Shown here: piece by piece, positions 33,032-44,382 of the stretch
How the letters are laid out: every line of letters starts with the position of its first letter
Position numbering within the stretch: the stretch's first letter is position 1
DNA from: Chrysopilus asiliformis
Lineage: Eukaryota > Arthropoda > Insecta > Diptera > Rhagionidae
DNA length: 64,000 nucleotides
Assembly (NCBI GenBank): GCA_964034945.1
Contig: OZ035963.1
Coordinates: forward strand, 49,986,032 to 50,050,031
Direction of reading: 5' to 3'
The notes under the pieces: generated by a model
Databases searched by the model: none
The model's input: the letters and a program-made list of their open reading frames with translations, nothing else
Told to the model about the DNA's origin: nothing
Position numbers and translations under genes: made by a program

Positions 33032-35252
33032 TGTTACGGGGCGGGTGGTTAACAAAAATCAGATGTGACTTTAAGGCCACGTCGGTTTGCCTGAAAGGGG
33101 CTGAAGTACGGCACACGTGATAAAAAGGACCAGCTCGCGGTTTGGGGTATGGGATCTTGTCCTTCAGCTGCCCTTACCGACCCCGACAAAAATTCCGTGT
33201 GCGAATTAAAAAAGAACGGTCACTATAGATTGCATGGAAACTGTATTGCTTGCTCTCGCAGATATCGACTACGACGTACCTGGGTGGAATTCGGTACGCT
33301 AGCCCTACCCTACCGTTAAGTTTCTAGAAACCTCTTTCATTTCTTTGAAACTCCCGAAGATTTGGATGGGACGAAGGCGTCTAGTGGGCGGAGGGTTTTA
33401 AACTAACATTGTCGCGATATTCCCAAAAAGAATATTAACACATTTGTTTTGTTTCAAAAGAAAAATTTATTGATTTAAATCATCGAAATTACCAAGCCGG
33501 ATTGAACACTATCAATATAAAAATTTTAGCATCACTTTAGGCAAATACAAACACTAGTATTTATTTTCTTTACGATATAATCGATGCACAATTGTTTATT
33601 TCTTTGCATTTAATTTGTAATTTCATTCTAAGTTAAGTTCCGGTGTTTTAATATTTAAATAGAAAATTTTAATTAGGAAAATTTATTTAGGATAATTCTA
33701 CAATATTTAGATTAGGCAAATTAGCTCAAATTCACTTTCAATTAGCGATATTTGCACAGAAAGATTATTTGAAATTTTTATTTTTTTTTTAAACTAGAAA
33801 ATCTTGTATGTGGAAATTTATAATTCATTTTTTTCTTCTTTCGCTTAGTTCTTAGTTCAACATTTAAAATTATTTAGGATAATTCGATAGTATTTTAATT
33901 TGTAATTTGGAAAAATTTAGTTTTATATAGAAAATTTTAATTATAGAAAAATTTATTAGAATTTAATTATAGAAAAATTTATTAAAAATTTTAGACGGTA
34001 AAGGTAAGCGTAATCCTGGCTTATCACTTTCTTATCGATTAGGGGCCACATTAAATATATTTCATTAGGCAACATAGAAAAAAAATACACTAAATACCTG
34101 AGATAATTTTGGTGCTGATGACGCCAGATCTGTCGTACTGCAGTCCTTTAACAAAAATTTATGTTATGTAACCCTTTTACACATTTAATGTGGTTCGCCT
34201 CCTTTTCACAGCTAATAAAAAAAAACCCGGTACATAGTAGATTTACGATTAAGGTTTTTATCCTATTTTTTTTTCTTTGGTTGGTGTAGTTTTACAGGGG
34301 TATCCTGCCACTCGCTTTCGTGATCCTCAAAAAAAGCTTCTTTTCCTTTTCTTAGTTTTTTTTTTGCAGCTTTCGACGAAATTCACCCTATTGTCGTCAA
34401 ACAGTTATGGAAGATCTCAAAAAAAAGGGGGACTTTGATCGAATCCTAGTTATGGTGTGGTTGGTTACGAGAAGGTGGGGAAGAGGGTTGAATCTCCCAC
34501 AATCGGACCAAATTCGAGACCTATCCGGCCAAAGATCCCCTAAAAAATGCACATGAGCATGTTAAAAATGCAATCTCTTACTCAGGACGCGCTAAAGGAA
34601 GAATAATTTTACCTTTACGGGGATCCTGGGCGATTTCTTTCTTTTTTTTCTGACCTTGATCGTCCTTTTCGCCAAAATTGATTTTTTTCTTACTTCGCGT
34701 TGAGTTTTTCGCATAAACTCTTGCGTTAAATTTTACGCGTGTTAGACTTTCGCACAAATTACTTAAAAAAAAGACGTAAGTAAAAGTCCTTATAAAGGCG
34801 AACTATATTTAAGTCGTGCGATTTTTTTCTTTGATCTCGAACTTCGAGTCAACCGTGGATAAAATTTCGTGTTCCCTCGTCGAAGTTTGGTCAGAAAAAG
34901 GACCGATTTAGCTCATCGATCGTGGGGATCCAGCTACACTTCGCTATTCAAAAACTGGTCCTACCGCTAGGGCAATTGTTCCTCTTGCTTTGCAAAAGTC
35001 GGCCAGTGTCCATGCGGAATACTCTTTGCAGAAAAAAATGCATGAGTTATCTGCAAAAGCAGAAGTGTAGGGGAGCATGCTTTACCTAGGTACAAATGTT
35101 TTGCTGTGGCAAAGATTCGATTTTCCTCTTTTTTTTCTCTCGAGGATGAAAAATGTGGCGGGAAATTCAATTTTCTGATTCGGTTAAAGAAATGCTATTG
35201 GGAATTATTTTCGAAACTGAATATTTGAAATGAAAGGTAGGTGGCCGCAACA
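33032..35252. mobile_element. 2.2-kb solo-LTR-like insertion
   Basis: TGTTACGGGGCG at the left and GGCCGCAACA at the right give TGTT...AACA ends; ATTG at 33028-33031 is repeated at 35253-35256. Removing the segment rejoins an octamer-family copy colinear with 53990-54060. No open frame with pol motifs is present and neither end is repeated inside, so a single long LTR left by recombination is the simplest reading. Orientation is unknown. A non-LTR explanation would need another element with TG...CA ends and a 4-bp duplication. Confidence 0.72.
34791..34798 (+). promoter_or_regulatory. TATA-like box inside the solo LTR
   Basis: TATAAAGG follows GTAAAAGTCCT in a relatively GC-balanced stretch. 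If the LTR reads in the plus direction this could be its promoter. It is a weak call based on the motif alone. Confidence 0.3.
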
Positions 35253-35439
35253 ATTGCACGACCAAATATCCCTGTAAAATTTCATGGGTCTAGCTTTATT
35301 CGTTTTTGAGAAATATTGTACACAGACTGACAAAAATACATTTTTGTAATATGACCCCAATCAACTCGAGAGTGTCCGGGAAATATTTTTTAGGCAAAAA
35401 ATTGTTTCATGAATACTAAAAATAAAAAATTCTTAAGAA

Positions 35440-35800
35440 TTCAAAATTTTGTTGTAGCGTAAATCTCTTTAAAATTTGATAAAGAAAAATCCCCTATAGG
35501 TAACCCCTTAAAAAACAGGAAAAACAATTTTCTGACGGTAAAATTTTTTTTATAATATCCGGAAAGTTTTTATTTTCGTTAAAATATTAATAAATATTTT
35601 CAAACAATCACAAACAGAAAAAAAAGTGGAAAAAAAACTCACCAGCAGTTAAAAAAAAGTTTGAGAAAAAAATTCACCAGCAGAAATGTTCCTACTTCAA
35701 CACTTTTCCAAATAAGAAATAATCTTCGAAGCAACAAAAATGTTTTCACAATTAAACACAATCAATTAAAAGCCGCGAGAATTTTCATTTTTTTTTAAAT
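35440..35800. other. no gene recognised
   Basis: A-rich sequence with a small duplication of TCACCAGCAG (35639, 35677). Nothing else identified. Confidence 0.4.
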
Positions 35801-35829
35801 CAGAACAAAGGAAAAAAAATTCTACGTGA

Positions 35830-36350
35830 CTCGGAACTGCAACAAAATGGAGGAGAATGCATGCAAATCTCCATCAACGGCGATCACTTGCCGCCGCCAC
35901 AATGACGTCATAGAAATGGAAACAATTTTTCGCCGATTTTCGTATAAATCGAATTTATCAAAATATTCACAATATCCCGGCACTAAAATAATCGGCAAAA
36001 CGATTCTCTATTAATTCACTTTTAGTAATGCTTCGTCGAAATTATTTTAATCGTTTTTCATTTGCTTTCCTTTGTCTTGAAGTTCCATGAAAAACAAAAA
36101 CCGCGTCGTACGCAGCTAAAGACACGAAAAAGTTGTTTTTTTTGTTTTCGAATGGAAAAGCGACAGTTCTTTCGAATTAAAACAAAAAACCATCGCATTT
36201 CTTGATTTTGTACACGAATTTCAATGAAAAAAGAACTACGAACACTTCGAAGCGACCGGAAAGGAAGCCGCACACACGGCACACACGAAAACGATTAAGT
36301 GAGCGCGGCGGTCGGTCTCGAAATCCCTTTGGCGCGAAATCGGATATCCG
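35830..36350. promoter_or_regulatory. candidate host regulatory island with CRE- and E2F-like sites
   Basis: A stretch richer in GC than its surroundings and free of the window's repeats. It contains ATGCAAAT (octamer-like) near 35862, TGACGTCA (perfect CRE/ATF palindrome) near 35904, GCCGCCGCC, and TTTGGCGCGAAA (perfect E2F-type site) at 36328-36339. Such a cluster is what one expects at a promoter or enhancer. No exon is identified and no direction can be given; short open frames here have no domain. Confidence 0.35.
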
Positions 36351-36419
36351 CGTGTTTTACTTTCAAATTAAAACGAAATTTGAATTTTTCCCCATTTACA
36401 GGATTAGTTTTTTTTAAAT

Positions 36420-38820
36420 GTTTAACAATTAAATGGAATGTTTTTTTTTGAAAAGTGGTTTCGAGGAAATCAAATATTCAGATTACTAACTAAATAAAAC
36501 CATAAGTTTCGGGAAATATGCACTTTGTTTTGCTAGAAACCGAATTTTGGAATAATTTTATTTAAAAATATCTGATGTGAACAGCTCACGACTTTCTTAT
36601 ACAAAATCTACGTTTGTGCACAATGTTTTTTTCATGAATTATTTTTATTTTACTCCCCCTGGGATGATAAGAATTCTTCTGTTCTATTTTTAAAACAGAC
36701 TGGCAATCATAAAATACAAAAAAAAAATTCAAACTTAGCAAAGTTCAAAGAATTCTGGACTAGAAAAATATCCTACAATAATTCAATTGTAATATACTTT
36801 GCTAACGTTTAATAAAAAACAAATTATGGTACAACAGAGAAAGTATCCGTAAAAAATTTATGAGATTTTTACAAAAGAAGCAATTTATGAGAAATGGCAA
36901 ATTCCAACTTGAATTGTAAAATCCAATAAGTTTAATTTACTTGTCAACTCGAGTAATGCCTAAAGAGAAAATTTTTCAAAGTCAATTTTTAATAATACCG
37001 GATCCTCTTTTAAATATACGAGGAATAATACAATATTGAGATAAATTTATTTTAATCTTTGACTACGTATACGTTTTCAAATGAAAACATGTTCAGAGAC
37101 TTTTCTTATATCATTGGCCCTTTAGCAGTTAACAAACGTTTTCCCGAAAGAAATTTTCTTTCACCTTTGATTTCTCAATCCAACATGAATTTTTGCGTGT
37201 TCTTAAACTTTTTGCGTTTCTCAATTTCTCCTCATCTACTTTAGATATAATTTTCCTGTGAAATCGGAATACAAATTTAAAGATATGAATACTCCAAAAC
37301 ATATCGTCAAGAAAATTTTTAAAATCACAAAAAAAAATTACGGTTCAGGTCCAATTATATGATGGGCTCTTTAAAAAGGAATAGAACAGAATAACATCGC
37401 AACCCGAAATCCTTTTAAGAATAAAATAAAGTGAAATGAAATGAAATTTCAATTCTGGAGAATTTTCTCTTCAAAAGTGAAAGAATGTCAGAAAATTTCT
37501 AAACCATTAAGCACAAACAATTTTAGAATTCCTTGTATCTTCTATTTACCAGTAAAGAAAGTAAAAAAAAATAAAACAGGGAAAAAACATACTCGAACTC
37601 TGATCTAAATTTCATTCTCATTCTGTCTATACGAATGTCTTCTAGACTGTCACATTTCGGGGTCATGGCTTAAATGTGGTTGAAAATATACGTTTCGGTA
37701 TTTTCTTACAATTGCCAATTTGAAAAAAAAAAAAAATCCTTCTCCTCCAACTTTTCTTCTCTTATCTTCATAGTAAGGGGAAAGAAATTTTCAACAATAT
37801 GTTTTTACAATAAACTCCCTTATTATCCGAAGTCGAGTCGATGACAACACCGACGAGTCCTGTATCCTGTTACGAAGGGAAGCAGTGATCTGAGCAAAAA
37901 TATGCCAAAATCATTATTTGATGGTTGCTTTGATACCTTTTGACAACAGGTTTTTTTTTCTTTGATTTTTTAAATGATTTTTTTACGTTTGTCTGAATGT
38001 TCTCTTAGAAAATCAATTTCAAATTTCCAATTAATTGTTACGATGTGGAATTGGAAACCGAATGATATTAGATTAAAATTATTATAGTTCTTATTAGCTT
38101 TTTTCTAATAAAAACAATAATTATGCTTGAGTAGACTAGATTATTTTATGAGAATTTAAAAAAAAAAGAAAAACTTAAATAATTTAACAGCGAAATGACT
38201 GTCGATAATTCTATTAATCACTCACCTGGATGGTTGCAATGGTTGCAATCAATTGACAGTCTTTGGCTTTTATACTCGGTATTTATACTCCCAGAATTGT
38301 CAAGCAAAAGTTTCTTCCTAGCTTAGGAGGTGTATAAGGTGTAGTTTTCTGGTATCGTTACTCGATCTGTCCAGATTTCTTGCACTAGATAAATGAAAAG
38401 TAAAACACTTGACGTCCGAATTTCTTTCTGTTAAGGAAAAAGAAAAGAAAAAAAATTATATTAAGGACTTTCCATAAATTACTTCACACGTAGAGATATG
38501 CAACAGTAAAATTCGTGATAAAACGTGGCAAGAGGTCTAAAAAAAAGAGCAAGGGGTCTAGAAAAAGAGCAAGGGGTCTAAAAAAGCGAAATTGGTTTTT
38601 ATCCATAAAAGTGAGACGTCTTTTATGGATAGTACCAGCAGAGAACAAATAATCTAGAGAATAAACTCTTAGAACAAATTTTTAGAGAAAATTTTTCCAC
38701 TGTGAGATGAAGCAAGAGGATCCGATGTAACACGGAAAAAATTAGCCATTCGATTCCTCCATCTCATTGAATAGATACGACGAAAATTATTAGAAAATGT
38801 TCTCTCTGCTTCGTGCTCCC
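36420..38820. other. no gene recognised; octamer-family tail scrap
   Basis: 36565-36615 (ATATCTGATGTGAACAGC, GACTTTCTTATACAAAATCT) matches the tails at 2850-2895, 9955-9995, 53435-53495 and 61905-61950, so it is a solitary end fragment of the octamer family or a neighbour. Three GCAAGGGGTCTA repeats lie at about 38530-38582. The rest is AT-rich and unassigned. Confidence 0.45.
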
Positions 38821-38828
38821 TAGTCTAA

Positions 38829-39009
38829 AGGCGCCTCCACACGTTCAATGTTACTTGACAATTTTACTTGAATGACTCATGTTTCAAGTAACTTTGATCG
38901 TTTGGATGCTCATCAATGTCTCGTTTGCAGGCAATTTCCATCATTGTTACTTGACGAAAATTTTCATCAATAATACTTGTCAAGTAACATTGAACGTGTG
39001 GAGGTGCCT
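38829..39009. mobile_element. 181-bp MITE with AGGCGCC ends
   Basis: Ends AGGCGCCTCCACACGTTCAA and, inverted, AGGCACCTCCACACGTTCAA, continued by TGTTACTTGAC. TAA at 38826-38828 and 39010-39012. Ends and target resemble the AGGTGCC MITE, but the core differs. Probably PIF/Harbinger-like. Confidence 0.88.
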
Positions 39010-39019
39010 TAAAAGTAAT

Positions 39020-39565
39020 TAACTTTTAGGCCGTAGCTAGTGAATGATAGGGACATTTTTCCCCCCCTTCGAAGGGGAAATTTGTCAAAAATTTGTTCGG
39101 CAGAGTTTTTTCTATATATTCCTTATTCTATGGTACCAGTACCAGTGTGACTGAGTGTGTCCCCACGGCGTCAAAATATCCCTTTTGGTCTATTTTTGTC
39201 ACTCCTCTTAAAAAACTGACCCCGAAAATCAATATTAATTGGTCATGAAAGGAACTTTAGCAAAAAAAACTCCACAAAGGAAAAGATTCTCAGCTAAACG
39301 CCTTATGTATTTTTTATGGATGTTCACGCACAAGGTTGACCGATTTTGGTCATTCCAAAAGGAAATTTGTGGATTAAGTTTTTGATTGGGTGTCACTGTA
39401 AGCCCCCTCCCCGTGGTGCTATTCGTTGATACCCCCTCCCTTACTATATTTTACATCGTTTGAGATATCAAGTTTAAATTCTTTGTGTTGTATTCAGTAC
39501 AACACTAAGAAGGTTCTTTTTTATATTTCCCCCCTCTACCTACCCCTCTCAAAACCCCACCCCTT
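39020..39565. other. no gene recognised
   Basis: Spacer with C-runs (39061, 39531-39560). Nothing identified. Confidence 0.4.
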
Positions 39566-39569
39566 TCAA

Positions 39570-39766
39570 GTGCGCCCGCAATCCGCACCACAGACGGACG
39601 GACGGACAGACGGACGGACAGACGGACGGACGGACGGACATGCAAAATTCAATTTTTTTATCATTCTAAACACACTGGTGTAATTCATTTTTGTGTGTGA
39701 TGACGGGATCTTGGCGTTACAAACGGTAAGGCAAATCTAATATACTCTTTGGTTTCACCATACGGG
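39570..39766 (+). mobile_element. GTCC-family element, copy 3 (right part only)
   Basis: GCCCGCAATCCGCACCACAG leads into a (GACGGACG)n array (39593-39640), the TTTATCATTCTAAACACACTGG block (part), GATCTTGGCGTTACAAACGG, and the terminal TCACCATACGGGT. The left half is absent. Confidence 0.65.
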
Positions 39767-39779
39767 TATAAAAAACAAA

Positions 39780-40510
39780 TTTACTAAACTACATAACTTG
39801 AAATTTTTTAATCGCTCGTAGAACGGAAGTGCAGAAAAAATCGCAAACATTAAACAAGGTCAAAAGTTACACATTTAAACGATTTTTTTTAGATTCCACT
39901 ATTTGAAAACTAAACTTTTATAAATTTGTAGGAATTTAAAAGAAGAAAAGAAGAAAAAATCATATCTGAGAAAGTAAGTTCAGAATTGATTCAAGATGGT
40001 TGAAATGGCATAAAAGTTTCCTACTGTTACGAGTATAATCTATTAGGATTCCGCTGAATAAAGCATTATGGTAATAAAATTACATATAAATCATTAGTTA
40101 GAAGTTTCTCGTTTTTCATGAATGTTATTTAGAAGCCCTCCCGGCCCCTATTTGAATTATACCTAAAAGTAATGTGAGAATTTTTTTTTTGCTAGCATCA
40201 GTTTAATTTTACTTCATTTCGCCTTTAATGGATTTCATCCGAGTCTTTATATCCATTTGAATTTTTCACAAGTCAAATTATGCATGCATCAGTATTAATT
40301 GATTAGTTTAGGACTAGAGAATAACAGCCCATGAAAAATATTACCCGGATTATGAATGAAATATCCCAAAAATATTCAATAAACGAAATTATTTATGATG
40401 GTAATTATTTCGTACAAGATTTTGCGTAATAAAAAATTGATCGTTCTGATTGGAATATTTTATGGGAATTACTATAAGTAGCAGAGAATATTTCGTGAAA
40501 TGTTTTTATT
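39780..40510. other. no gene recognised
   Basis: AT-rich; nothing identified. Confidence 0.4.
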
Positions 40511-40515
40511 TCATA

Positions 40516-40745
40516 CTAGCAGACCCTATGTTGCCAGCTTAAAGTTTTTTGTATAAGTTTAAGAATGCCAAAAAACCATAAATAATTCATCCATACATCA
40601 AAATCCAATCGGACCACTACTTCTCGCCTCCCTCATACAAATGACATATTTAGAAATGGAAGTCCTTCAAGGATAGTGTTTTTCTGTCAAAAATTATTTG
40701 TGCTTTTTTGTGCAAAAAACTTTTGCTTAGTATGTAAGCTAATGT
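40516..40745 (-). mobile_element. Helitron-like 3' fragment, reverse orientation
   Basis: CTAG at 40517-40520 followed by CAGACCCTATGTTGCCAGC is the inverse of the end of the next element (GCTGGCAACGTAGGGTCTG-CTAG at 41572-41595). Only the terminal ~230 bp are present; it abuts the 5' end of 40746-41595 head to head. Confidence 0.6.
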
Positions 40746-40761
40746 TCTATATATATAAAAA

Positions 40762-40893
40762 TGGATGTTTGTCTGTTTGTCTGTCTGTTTGTCTGTTTGT
40801 TTGTCTGTCTGTTTGTCTGTCTGTTTGTCTGTCTGTTTGTCTGTCTGTTTGTCTGTCTGTTTGTCTGTCTGTTTGTCTGTCTATTTGTCTCTC
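40762..40893. repeat. (GTTTGTCTGTCT)n array
   Basis: About eleven 12-bp units with few variants. Yields spurious open frames of Cys/Leu/Phe/Val/Ser. Confidence 0.95.
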
Positions 40894-41145
40894 TGTTTGA
40901 GATTACAAAACTCAAAAACTACTGGACCGATTTTTACGCGGTTTTTTGCAAAATGATCTGCGTTGCCAGGAGCAGGTTTTTAGCTCTGTTAGATTTTTTA
41001 AATTCTAAACGGAAGGTCCTGTAAGGATAACGCAAACGTCCTTTTTCCAATTTTTCTCGCAAAAACTGGCTTTGGGAGGTTTTCCGGGTTGCTTATCATG
41101 AAGCTGGTGCTAGAATTTCAAAATTCGAAACGGAAGGTCCTGTAA

Positions 41146-41494
41146 AGGTGCCGGTCCACATGAGAGTAAATACGCGAGTACTATAACTCTCAAAAACTCT
41201 CGAGAGTTACTCGCAGGAGGTTGTCCATTTGAGAGTTAATTTCGGCGATTTTGCTATCGCTACTAGCGAAATCGAGCTTCTAGCGATCTCTAAAGACTGT
41301 TCGTATCTGGCGAGCTACTCTCCGAGAGTTCAGTGGAGGCCTGTCGACTAGAGAGTAGAATAACTTTTGACAGTTCGCAGAAACTAGCTCGCGAGTTTTT
41401 GCGAGTTTCTGCGAGCGACTCTCAGAGACTTGTCCATTTGCGAGTAGCTGCTATCGAGAGGTTCTCGCCGGCATTTTTATGTGGACCCGCACTT
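41146..41494 (-). mobile_element. AGGTGCC MITE, copy 2 (reversed core)
   Basis: Ends AGGTGCCGGTCCACATGAGA and ATGTGGACCCGCACTT, with TAA at 41143-41145 and 41495-41497. The flanks rejoin as GGTCCTGTAAGGGTAACG, matching the uninterrupted GGTCCTGTAAGGATAACG at 41013-41032, so the target site is proven by a paralogue. The core is inverted relative to copy 1. Confidence 0.92.
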
Positions 41495-41599
41495 TAAGGG
41501 TAACGTTTTTCCCAAAAATTTTTAAGTTATTTATCGTTTTTTGGCATTCTAAAATTTATACAAAAACTTTAAGCTGGCAACGTAGGGTCTGCTAGTAAG

Positions 41600-43790
41600 A
41601 CATAAAAAAAATTGTTGTTCGAATTAGCGTGGTATTCGAATTACCGAGTATTCGAATTACCGAGTTTCTACTGTATATGATTCTCATAATAAAAAAATCC
41701 GATTTTCCATTTAAACGTCACGCTCATTTTCAACCTTTCGATCTCATTTTCAACCTTTCGAACCACCCCCCCCCCCTCCCCCTTTACCATTCATTTTCCC
41801 CCTTTCCCATTCAAAAAATTTGCGGTTAATTTGCATGAAGCTTTCCATTAAAATCAATCGCACAAAAATTACACGTAAATCAATTACATAAATTTAACGT
41901 AAACATACCATAAATTCTGTGTAGGAATAACGTGATTAATAAAAATTTAATGGATTTTGGATATAGGCTTATAAAACATCTCTTTTATTACCCAACGTTG
42001 ATTTTTAATAAAAATAAAAAAAGCAGAAGAAGACGAAAAAAAAACCCCAACTTTCCACATTGCTGTCAGCGGCAATTTTCATTGTGATCATTCTTAAAAA
42101 TTTCCTTCTTTTCAGATTTATATTTTTTATACCAAGATTAATTCAAGTCGTTTACCTTATTCTCCCCGTATTTACCCTCAATTATTTTTATTATATAGCG
42201 AGGGTAGTACGTTTTGATGTGGCAAAACCACCCACATTCAATTGCCTTTTTATGCTCAAAAAAAAAAAAGAACGACGGACACAAAAAAAAATTCTGTGGT
42301 AATATAAATGGCTGTAATAATAAATAATTTGCTTTGTCTAGTTTAATGCAGCGTTAAGCATTGAACGGAATAAATGAATATGGATGAATATCAATGAACA
42401 CGTGTTTATTTTGTGCAATTTTACAATATTTCCATGTCATTAAACATGAATTACTTCACCAGTAAATGAATCAATTAAATAATCGCATTTATTAGGAATG
42501 AATCGAAAATATTTTCACACCACCCACCCCCAAAAATATACCCACTCTGCTGAGTTGTGTTAAGTAGCGCACAAAAACATTCCATAAAATATTAAAATAG
42601 GGGGTGATGGGACCGCAAAATTTTTGCAATGCGGTTATCGAAGGACATTTTTGGAAGGTAATTGCAATAAATTAAATCGACTAATAAACAATTAAAATCG
42701 CCTCATTTCTATTTTCGACTCTGTTTTGACCGGTGCTGCGACAAAAAATTCCACCACCGTTTCAGCCAATTACTGCAGTGCTCATTTACGTTTAATTTAG
42801 GTGTGGAATGAAAGAGACGACACACAGAAGTTAGTTCAACTTTAGCCATAAATTAAACAAAAAATTTATGATCACAGCACTTTTTATCTTATCTTAAACT
42901 ACATAAATTTTTATTAGAAAAAAAAAGTGAACACTGTTGGCACATTTATATGTCATACGCTGTCATATCAGTAAAGTGAATGTAGGGTAAAATGGGTTGA
43001 AAATATTTATTTATTATAACGCATTTGGCATCACTTCAATGGCGGCAATATGGAATGGGGCTAAGAGTTTCCGGGTTTATAGACCAAGGTTACTGCAACA
43101 AATCACCTAGAAAAATTGTCACCCCCCAAGTTTAAATGGTTTTCACCCCGAATTCCAACTAAACAAGAGTTCCAATTTTCTTTTTTTTTCTGCTTTTCCC
43201 CAACGGATGACACGAATAACTCCTAACGATAAAGTTAAGGTTGTGTGTAAATAAATCAAATGTAAAAATAATAAAGCAAAAAGTATCAATCTCTATATAA
43301 TCGAATTATTTACGCATATGACATCATTCATTCTGATTCATTTTATTTCTATTAGGTTTTTCATTTTTATCTCGCAAACATATGCGAAAAAGGAGAATTT
43401 TGTTGGAAATTTGTTGAGTGGTGGAATGAATGGATAAGAAAATTCTATTTACCCCCCCCCCCCCCCCCCCCGCCCCTACGTCTTAAGAATTGCTGACAAA
43501 GTTTTTCTTTGATTTGTTAGAGTTTTTCTTCAGTGGTAGTCACTTTTCTTTTCCCCCATTCGTATGTGTAGAAAAAGTTTGCTAAGATTTACAAACGCCT
43601 TTCTCTGATTCGGTAAAACCCATTTTTTCACCAAAGTTCACTTGACTTTTCCAAAATTCCAAATATTTGCCGTTAGTATTTGCGAAATCGATTGACAGTC
43701 TATGGGTGGTAAAATTTATACCCAAAGTTTTCAAGTCTATAGAGTGAATTTTTTATTTTTATTTTTTTTTTCAAAAAAAAATCTGATGTT
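41600..43790. other. no gene recognised; C-run
   Basis: TTTTCAACCTTTCGA occurs twice at 41727-41761 and again in the element at 43795, so a scrap of that element may lie here. A 22-bp C-run is at 43451-43472. Remaining sequence is AT-rich and unassigned. Confidence 0.45.
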
Positions 43791-43794
43791 TTCA

Positions 43795-44170
43795 GGGGTG
43801 TCTATAAAATACGTCACGCAAATTTCCATCCTTTCGAAGTCCCCCACCCACACCCCTCCCCTCTTTTCCATGCATTTTCGCGATTTTTTGTATGTAGTTT
43901 TGTACCGCCGTCACACACTACTGCAGACACACTCCCTCCACGCCTACCTCCGCCTATCCTCCACCAAAAGAGTGACGTATTTTATACATCACGGTAATTT
44001 TCAACCTTTCGAAATCACCTAACCCCACCCCTCCCCTCTTTTCCGTGCATTTTCGCGATTTTTTGTATGGAGTTTTGTACCGCCGTCACACACTACTGCA
44101 GACACACTCCCTCCACGCCTACCTCCGCCTATCCTCCACCAAAATAGTGACGTATTTTATCAACAGCCCC
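43795..44170. mobile_element. GGGG-ended MITE with internal tandem duplication
   Basis: GGGGTGTCTATAAAATACGTCAC at the left (20 of its bases: GTGTCTATAAAATACGTCAC) is the inverse of GTGACGTATTTTATCAACAGCCCC at the right apart from three positions. Inside, a ~185-bp unit (TTTTCGCGATTTTTTGTATG, CACACTACTGCAGACACACT, CTCCACCAAAA) occurs twice with few differences. Non-coding; target duplication unclear (TCA versus TAA). Confidence 0.7.
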
Positions 44171-44382
44171 TAACGGATCGTTTACATCCCACACTTTATT
44201 CCGCTAATTTTATTCTACAACAATAAATTTATGGTGTACAAACCGTTTATACAAAGGAAAAAATCGAGAAATTTGTGCCTGAAAGAGGCCCGAACTTTAA
44301 CCTTTTCACATAAAACCACCAAAATAAATTCAAATTTTGACAATTTTTGCTAAGATAAGATGGTATACTGAGTTTTGACGTA

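Larger units (their letters stand above)
32775..35430 (-). mobile_element. octamer-family element, copy 4 (reversed, split by an LTR)
   Basis: 32775-33031 and 35253-35430 join to give the order seen in the 53431-56027 copy: ATATCTCGATAATGGCTTGA, AGTCGCCATTTTGGTTCC, GATCGTCTCATTG, then TAAAATTTCATGGGTCTAGC and TCATGAATACT. At the site where its relatives have hundreds of octamers this copy has a single ACTGACA (35328-35335). The solo-LTR-like insertion occupies 33032-35252. Confidence 0.7.
40746..41595 (+). mobile_element. Helitron-like element with 12-bp array and nested MITE
   Basis: Starts TCTATATATATAAAAATGG, carries a (GTTTGTCTGTCT)n array, then ACTACTGGACCGATTTTTAC, GCGTTGCCAGGAGCAGG and repeated GGAAGGTCCTGTAAGGATAA blocks, and ends GGGTCTG-CTAG followed by T. 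Without the nested 349-bp MITE (41146-41494) it is about 500 bp. No coding capacity. Confidence 0.72.

Noticed and set aside
33032..35252. Complete LTR retrotransposon with two LTRs
   Set aside because: Neither end is repeated inside, and no gag or pol motif occurs in any frame.
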